Assembly (NCBI RefSeq): GCF_030269925.1
Contig: NC_085128.1
Span: forward strand, 10,666,501-10,730,500
Length of the DNA: 64,000 bases
Source: Bombyx mori
Lineage: Eukaryota; Arthropoda; Insecta; Lepidoptera; Bombycidae
Direction: 5' to 3'
The position numbers and the translations under genes were made by a program. Below, piece after piece: positions 60,701 through 64,000 of this stretch (position 1 is its first letter; each line of letters starts with the position of its first letter). The notes under the pieces were generated by a model. The model saw only the letters and a list, made by a program, of their open reading frames with translations. It searched no databases and was not told the origin of the DNA.

Positions 60701-63700
60701 GCATTTTGTCAAAAATCATTAACTTCTATAACAGGCGTGGTAATCAACGTATCTCGCCGTAAACTGAGCGAGCGAGGCAGTACTCTCTCGTCCCGCGCAA
60801 ACCCACCCTCACCCGCGTTCGTCGGTTTCGTCTTATGCCCCGTGTTCCCTAGACAAGCTGTTTTGTCGCATTTCACCAAACCCTATATAACTCACTAAAC
60901 TACAACCGAGCAACCACGTAGCCTGCAAGAAGTTACTATGTTCTTTTAATCGATGTTAACTTATTAAAATCATGCCATCAACAAAATGGAAAAAATAAGG
61001 AAAAAGAATAAATGATTTTATGGAAATCTTACTATTATGATTTATATTATATTAATATCGATAAAAATCATTAAGATCACTTATTGTGCATTTGTGATGA
61101 AATGATTCATTACAGAAACTAACTAAATGTAAATAATGAATTTTATCGAAATGCAATTTTAAGCTATATTATACTACACTGTTTTGATAAAATTAATTAG
61201 ATGCTGAAAATGAGTTCTGTAATGTAATGTATGCTGTTTTCAAATAATTATCCATTTAATAAAAATAACTAGTGCTGCTTAGTGAATCTTTGTAAATGCC
61301 TGACTTCCAAAGTTGCAATTATCAGTTTTCTACCAAAGACGTAACGGCTAAAATTGGCCAGCTAGAAATTAGTGTGTTTTTGCATTTTGTAGAATATGCA
61401 AAAATGAGCCCATTATAGATAAAAACGCATTTAGTGATTTTTTGCAGTTAATGAGTTCTTGCAATAAGCCGACGATATATTTGTTATAAAAAAAATCCCA
61501 ATTTGTTCTACCTTCGCTAATAACAATCTGTTCTATTACTTTAATCGTGACGATTTTTGTTTTTTGTTTTGTTTAGATGGTTGGACGAGCTCACCTAATG
61601 TTAAGTTGTTACCCGCCACGCACCTTGAAATCTGAATCTAAGATCTCAGTTTTTATAGTACTATGACTGCCCCACCCTTCAAAACAAACCTCATTAGTGC
61701 TTCACGGCAGAAATAGGCAGGGTGGTGGTATCTACACGTCCGGACACCCAAGACGTTCTACCACCAGTAAAAAATTAGTACTTCAATCTCATGTCTTAGT
61801 GTAATTCAGGTTTCGTATAACCACTTAATACTATGTGATTCATCTACTCCAGACCCTCTATATTCAAAGAGAAAATTTTATTGCGAAAATAAAAAACGTA
61901 CCTTACACAGCCAGCTGGTACCAATTTTTTTACCAATTCTCCCTCCACAGATGCCTCTTCTGCGGCCTCTTTTATAGTTGTCTCTAGAATACCAAATCCC
62001 ACTGCGAGACCACCGCTAACAAAGCAATCCCATTTACCTAATATGAAGATTGATTATGAATACAAAATTAAAATAATCTTAATTATCACGATTTCATTAG
62101 CTTGACCTGTATGTAACACTTTAAAGGGTTTTTTCACAAATTTAAAATTATGTAATTAAATTGAAAATTTGCAAGGGCAGTAATTTTAGCACTTTGGCCT
62201 AATATGCTGACCTAGATAAAAATTAATTTAGCTTGGTTTGCTATTATGCATTCCTTTATTTAGTTTATAAACTATATTTATATTAGTCATTGCTCTAGAA
62301 TAGAATAGTGTAAAGAAGTATCAAATAATTAATAAAGCCCATAGGCATTACAATGTGAATACTACAACCCGTCTTGAGATATGAGATAATTTTAGTAATA
62401 TTTTGTCTATAATAGCTGTCCCGGTCTACAAACCCAAACCTCTTGACTGCTTCTTGTTAAACATACACGGGCTGCTAAACTCTCCAGAACTAAAATACAT
62501 TGCTTAACTATGTCTAAAATCTCACCAGGCCATGTTTGTTTGGTAAAACTCCGCTGCTGTAACCAAATGCATAGTCCTTTACTGGGATGATTGAGATAGC
62601 CGGTGACACTGACGCCATAATTTCTAATACCAAATAGGCATATGGCACTCCTGTCCATCTCCAATAGGCTCTCTTGATAAAACGCAGTGCTGACTTCAAA
62701 ACACTAAAAACAAACTCTTCAGTGAAACTAAAAACTATAAATAAAAAAAATGCATAAACATATTATTATACTGTTTATCTAGTAACATCCATTTGGTCTA
62801 ATCAAATACATTGAATGTTTTTTTGATTACATATTAAAGGATAAGAAAGGGTTTGTGCTTTCAAAATTTTCAGCACTTCACATCTTCAAACTTAAATCTC
62901 ACTCAGATTCCATACTTAATAATTAATGATTGTACATGGTTCATTTTATGTAAACATTTTAGGATAAGATTTCTTTAATTAATCTTTTCAGAAAATACTC
63001 CATTGGTGGTAATGTCCTTTTCGTGACTATTGTATTTTATTGTAATTTATATTTTATTGCCGTTGTACTGTTAAAAGTGAGACCTTACAGCTCATGTCTC
63101 AAGGTGGGTGGCGGAATTTATGTTATAGATGTCTATGGGCTCCGGTAACCACTTAACACCAGGTGGACCGTGAGCACGTCCACCCTCCTAAGCAATAAAA
63201 AAAAAAAAATATATATAGATTTTGTCATCAAACAATTATGTTCATTTTGCAGTGGCACCTCACACCTTTCACACAGAACACATGTTTGATGAACAGAAGA
63301 ATGGTCATGCAAACCTCATATCATGCATGGCAACCCTGTAAGGTAGCAGGTGTTGACATTCAACTTGATTACATGTTTGTTCTGGATTCTTAAAACTTAT
63401 TATTTCATATTCCAGCGAAGGGGTTGACTTTAGAAAAGCTTAACCCACAGACACAGCCCACTGAGTTTCACGCCGGATCTGCTCAGTGGGTCGCGTTTCC
63501 GATCCGGTGGTAGATTCTGCGAAGCACTGCTCTTTGTAGGGTCTGTGTTAGCAACTCTCCGGTTTGAGCCCCGTGAGCTCCCCTACAAATGTTAGGGTGA
63601 AGCTGAAATAGCCTCTCAAGGCTATCAGCATAAGTAAAAAAAAAAAATTGTTTCACTAAACCTCATCTCTCCATCCTTTTAATGCGCATATCTCATTCTC

Positions 63701-63802
63701 CTTCCTCAGTTTTTGCAGGACATCAGCAACTCTTGTGGTCCTTTCTTTGTAATCTCTAAAAGCAGGATTTAATTCCACATATTTCCCGGCGATTCTGAAC
63801 AC
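54636..63802 (-). CDS. Nudix hydrolase, DUF4743 / thiamine-pyrophosphokinase-related family, 5' partial (five exons)
   Basis: Family enzymes hydrolyse nucleoside-diphosphate-type substrates; yeast and plant relatives act on damaged thiamine diphosphate derivatives (from memory). Exons in transcript order, minus strand: 63802-63662, 62703-62526, 62037-61902, 56173-55944 and 54766-54636, all phase-consistent. Visible parts are ELNPAFRDYKERT and ALKGWRDE of the N-terminal DUF4743 region, MDRSAICLFGIRNYGVSVTG, LCIWLQQRSFTKQTWPGKWD, a Nudix box GILETTIKEAAEEASV, GLFPNTEYVYDLELPLDFVP, KTTSAPVLIDFLIRRGYINP and VELLHVPLQSIYNWP. The C-terminal extension THMVAAAAVNGDDQGIYDDN is not a family hallmark I know. 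In the Nudix box the REUXEE core is KEAAEE and the first glutamate position is Phe, a family-type deviation. N-terminal exon(s) lie beyond the right edge. The long fourth intron in transcript terms (61901-56174) is 5.7 kb of repeats. Confidence 0.93.
54852..55148. mobile_element. candidate MITE with GAAGTGAAACTTCT termini
   Basis: GAAGTGAAACTTCT at 54852-54865 and its exact inverse AGAAGTTTCACTTC at 55135-55148 bracket about 300 bases in the last intron of the Nudix gene. The left half is CpG-rich. No clear target duplication. Confidence 0.5.
55193..55390. mobile_element. piggyBac-type MITE with TTAA flanks and internal tandem repeat
   Basis: Termini CCCTCTCGCTAC and GTAGCGAAAGGG (11 of 12 matching), flanked on both sides by TTAA (55189-55192, 55391-55394); 198 bases. 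Inside, CGATTATAGTCGCCTATTGT plus GTACAGG (27 bases) is repeated twice in tandem, about 55304-55357. Confidence 0.8.
55539..55920 (-). mobile_element. LINE 3' end (family A), minus orientation
   Basis: GTAGGTGAACTCGCGGGGTT, GAATCTACCACCGGATCAGA, GACCGGTGCTTGAGGTACCT and GTAATTACCGGCGGCCACAA. It ends 24 bases from the splice donor of the Nudix exon at 55944. Confidence 0.82.
55944..56173 (-). CDS. Nudix gene exon: C-terminal half of Nudix domain
   Basis: Minus strand, acceptor TTGTTGACAG, donor GTAAGT. Encodes FYFESERGLFPNTEYVYDLE, LPLDFVPQNADGEVESFELL and KTTSAPVLIDFLIRRGYINP. A LINE fragment starts only about 24 bases beyond the donor. Confidence 0.96.
56320..56636 (+). mobile_element. Helitron-like non-autonomous element
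   Basis: Starts TCTATACTAATATTATAAAG, has ACTACTGGTCCGATTTGAAA and ends CACGGACGAAGTCGCAGGCA-AAAGCTAG before T, the classical lepidopteran Helitron 3' end. Confidence 0.85.
56745..56797. repeat. GTGCGT-type microsatellite
   Basis: Imperfect CACGCACGTGTGTGCGTGCG followed by more GTGCG/TTTG units. Confidence 0.7.
56983..57235 (+). mobile_element. SINE tail copy
   Basis: CTGGTGGTAGGACCACTTGT to CAATAAAATAAAAAAAAA; head missing. Confidence 0.85.
57400..57651 (-). mobile_element. LINE 3' end (family A), minus orientation
   Basis: CCTACCTGAGCTGATAATCT, GTAGGTGAGCTCACAGGGCT, GAATCTACCGCCGGATCGGA and ACGATGACCGGC. Confidence 0.8.
57652..58506. other. intron of Nudix gene with repeated TTATTGCAAGAAGTCATTAA motif
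   Basis: AT-rich. The motif occurs at about 58043-58070 and in inverted, diverged form at about 58272-58300; another inverted copy lies near 61450-61480. A 75-codon ORF (57889-58116) crosses the first copy and has no recognised domain. Confidence 0.4.
58507..59412 (-). mobile_element. full-length Bm1-type SINE (minus) split by a LINE
   Basis: SINE tail at 58507-58657 (TTGCTCAGATGGGTGTACGA ... GCTGCCCCACC). It resumes at about 59129 (AGCCGAAACGCATTTCTGCT) and runs to its head at 59412 (TTTAGGCAACGACGACTT). Confidence 0.85.
58658..59128 (+). mobile_element. LINE 3' end (family B) nested in SINE, with ORF2 C-terminus
   Basis: Coding part includes RLEPLGLRR, a one-base frameshift near 58736, then YRMFHGECSEKLFEMIPASR, RLWNELPSTVFPERYD and FFKRGLWRVLNGRQ to a stop at 59069. 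The 3' UTR is short (CATCAGGTGGGCCGTATGCA) with tail GCAATAAAAAAAAA. This is the C-terminus of a LINE reverse transcriptase protein. Confidence 0.85.
59413..60077. other. Nudix gene intron, unassigned
   Basis: AT-rich; short ORFs on both strands are not recognised. Confidence 0.4.
60078..60311 (+). mobile_element. LINE 3' end (family A2)
   Basis: GAGTTTCTCGCCGGGTCTTC, GGTAGTAGATTCATTCACGA and CCTGGTGAATCTGGAAAGGC, ending in an A-tail. Shares its end with 46545-47145. Confidence 0.8.
60315..60480 (-). mobile_element. old SINE tail copy, minus orientation
   Basis: CTGGTGTTACAGTGATTACT, AAAGCCACCACCCATCTTGA and GGTGGTACCAACTCGTACGG. Heavily diverged. Confidence 0.65.
60720..60925. other. GC-rich island in Nudix gene intron
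   Basis: GAGCGAGCGAGGCAGTACTC and CCCACCCTCACCCGCGTTCG contrast with the AT-rich surroundings; CCTATATAACTC lies at about 60881. Could be an unclassified repeat or a regulatory region. Not assigned. Confidence 0.3.
61560..61772 (-). mobile_element. SINE tail copy, minus orientation
   Basis: TTTAGATGGTTGGACGAGCT, TTCACGGCAGAAATAGGCAG and TCTACCACCAGTAAAAAA. It sits about 130 bases below the Nudix-box exon. Confidence 0.82.
61902..62037 (-). CDS. Nudix gene exon: Nudix box
   Basis: Minus strand, acceptor TTCATATTAG, donor GTACGT. Encodes KWDCFVSGGLAVGFGILETT, IKEAAEEASVEGELVKKLVP and AGCV; the following Ser is split. KEAAEE provides the metal-binding glutamates. Too short for an ATG-based ORF list, hence easily missed. 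Confidence 0.93.
62335..62485 (-). mobile_element. old SINE tail copy, minus orientation
   Basis: GCCCATAGGCATTACAATGT, CCGTCTTGAGATATGAGATA and CTTGACTGCTTCTTG. Strongly decayed. Confidence 0.5.
62526..62703 (-). CDS. Nudix gene exon: start of Nudix fold
   Basis: Minus strand, acceptor GTTTTTAG, donor GTGAGA. Encodes CFEVSTAFYQESLLEMDRSA and on to LCIWLQQRSFTKQTWPG. The MDRSA methionine makes a shorter ORF look self-standing, but the phase joins the exon at 63662. Confidence 0.94.
63056..63215 (+). mobile_element. SINE tail fragment
   Basis: TTGCCGTTGTACTGTTAAAA, CTCAAGGTGGGTGGCGGAAT and AGCAATAAAAAAAAAAAA. Confidence 0.82.
63440..63650 (+). mobile_element. LINE 3' end (family A)
   Basis: TTAACCCACAGACACAGCCC, GATCCGGTGGTAGATTCTGC and AGCATAAGTAAAAAAAAA. 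Its A-tail ends about 10 bases before the Nudix exon donor at 63661. Confidence 0.82.
63662..63802 (-). CDS. Nudix gene exon: DUF4743 N-terminal region
   Basis: Minus strand, acceptor ATTATAATCAG, donor GTTTAG (weak but GT). 47 codons, phase 0 both ends: VFRIAGKYVELNPAFRDYKE then LQKLRKENEICALKGWRDE. First exon of the gene visible in the window. Confidence 0.9.
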
Positions 63803-63924
63803 CTGATTATAATCACAAGTTCAATTAAATAACAAGCTCACTCAAACTGTTCATAGCAAGTTATTGTTTTCTAGTTTTTATTACTGTAGATCAGTAGACA
63901 TATTCACAGCCTACAGGGTACATG

Positions 63925-64000
63925 CCCATAGACTTTTCTTTCTTCAAAGAAAGTTTACAGAGAGTACTGAAAAGTAAGCAGTGATTATCCATATCCATGA
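63925..64000 (+). pseudogene. fragment of LINE ORF2 C-terminus at window edge
   Basis: TTTCTTTCTTCAAAGAAAGT... reads SFFKESLQRVLKSKQ, comparable to FFKRGLWRVLNGRQ of the family-B end. Cut by the window edge. Confidence 0.4.

Overview
This is eukaryotic nuclear DNA from a moth, most likely the silkworm Bombyx mori or a close relative. The evidence is AT-rich introns, GT-AG spliced genes with insect-like proteins, and dozens of copies of a tRNA-headed SINE (Bm1-type, named from memory) plus Helitron-like and non-LTR elements typical of Lepidoptera. There is no prokaryotic gene organisation, no CRISPR array and no rRNA or genuine tRNA gene. Three protein-coding genes can be reconstructed exon by exon. 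Most other long reading frames are chance ORFs or transposon remnants. || Layout: (1) About 8.25-39.9 kb, plus strand: the 3' part of dunce, the cAMP-specific phosphodiesterase PDE4. It comprises a UCR1-UCR2 linker exon, two UCR2 exons, a linker exon, one large catalytic exon and a short acidic tail, separated by introns of 11.9, 10.5, 4.3, 0.09 and 0.4 kb. The UCR1 exons and long-isoform promoters must lie upstream of the window or were not recognised. Inside intron 3 an ATG opens an ORF running in frame straight into a UCR2 exon, with an initiator and a correctly spaced downstream promoter element upstream; it looks like a promoter for a super-short PDE4 isoform. Four perfect cAMP-response elements lie in the flanking introns. 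(2) 41.9-49.3 kb, plus strand: a complete eight-exon methionine aminopeptidase 2 gene (467 residues, all metal ligands present). (3) 54.6-63.8 kb, minus strand: the last five exons of a Nudix hydrolase of the DUF4743 (thiamine-pyrophosphokinase-related) family, 5' incomplete because it runs off the right edge. It converges tail-to-tail with the methionine aminopeptidase gene. || The space between exons is a dense transposon landscape: roughly 25 SINE or SINE-tail copies in both orientations, 3' ends of at least three non-LTR retrotransposon families, Helitron-like elements (TC start, CTAG end), and small DNA transposons with readable termini: a hAT-type element with an 8-bp target duplication, a piggyBac-type element flanked by TTAA, and a pogo/Tigger-type element flanked by TA. 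There are also a hairpin element, a perfect 27-bp inverted repeat with a 4-base loop, and two LINE-into-SINE nested insertions. || The three genes have no obvious shared pathway (cAMP breakdown, removal of initiator methionine, nucleotide-diphosphate hydrolysis). The most testable novelty is the putative internal dunce promoter with its CRE cluster, which suggests cAMP feedback on its own phosphodiesterase. Element names come from memory and terminal structure, not from a database search.
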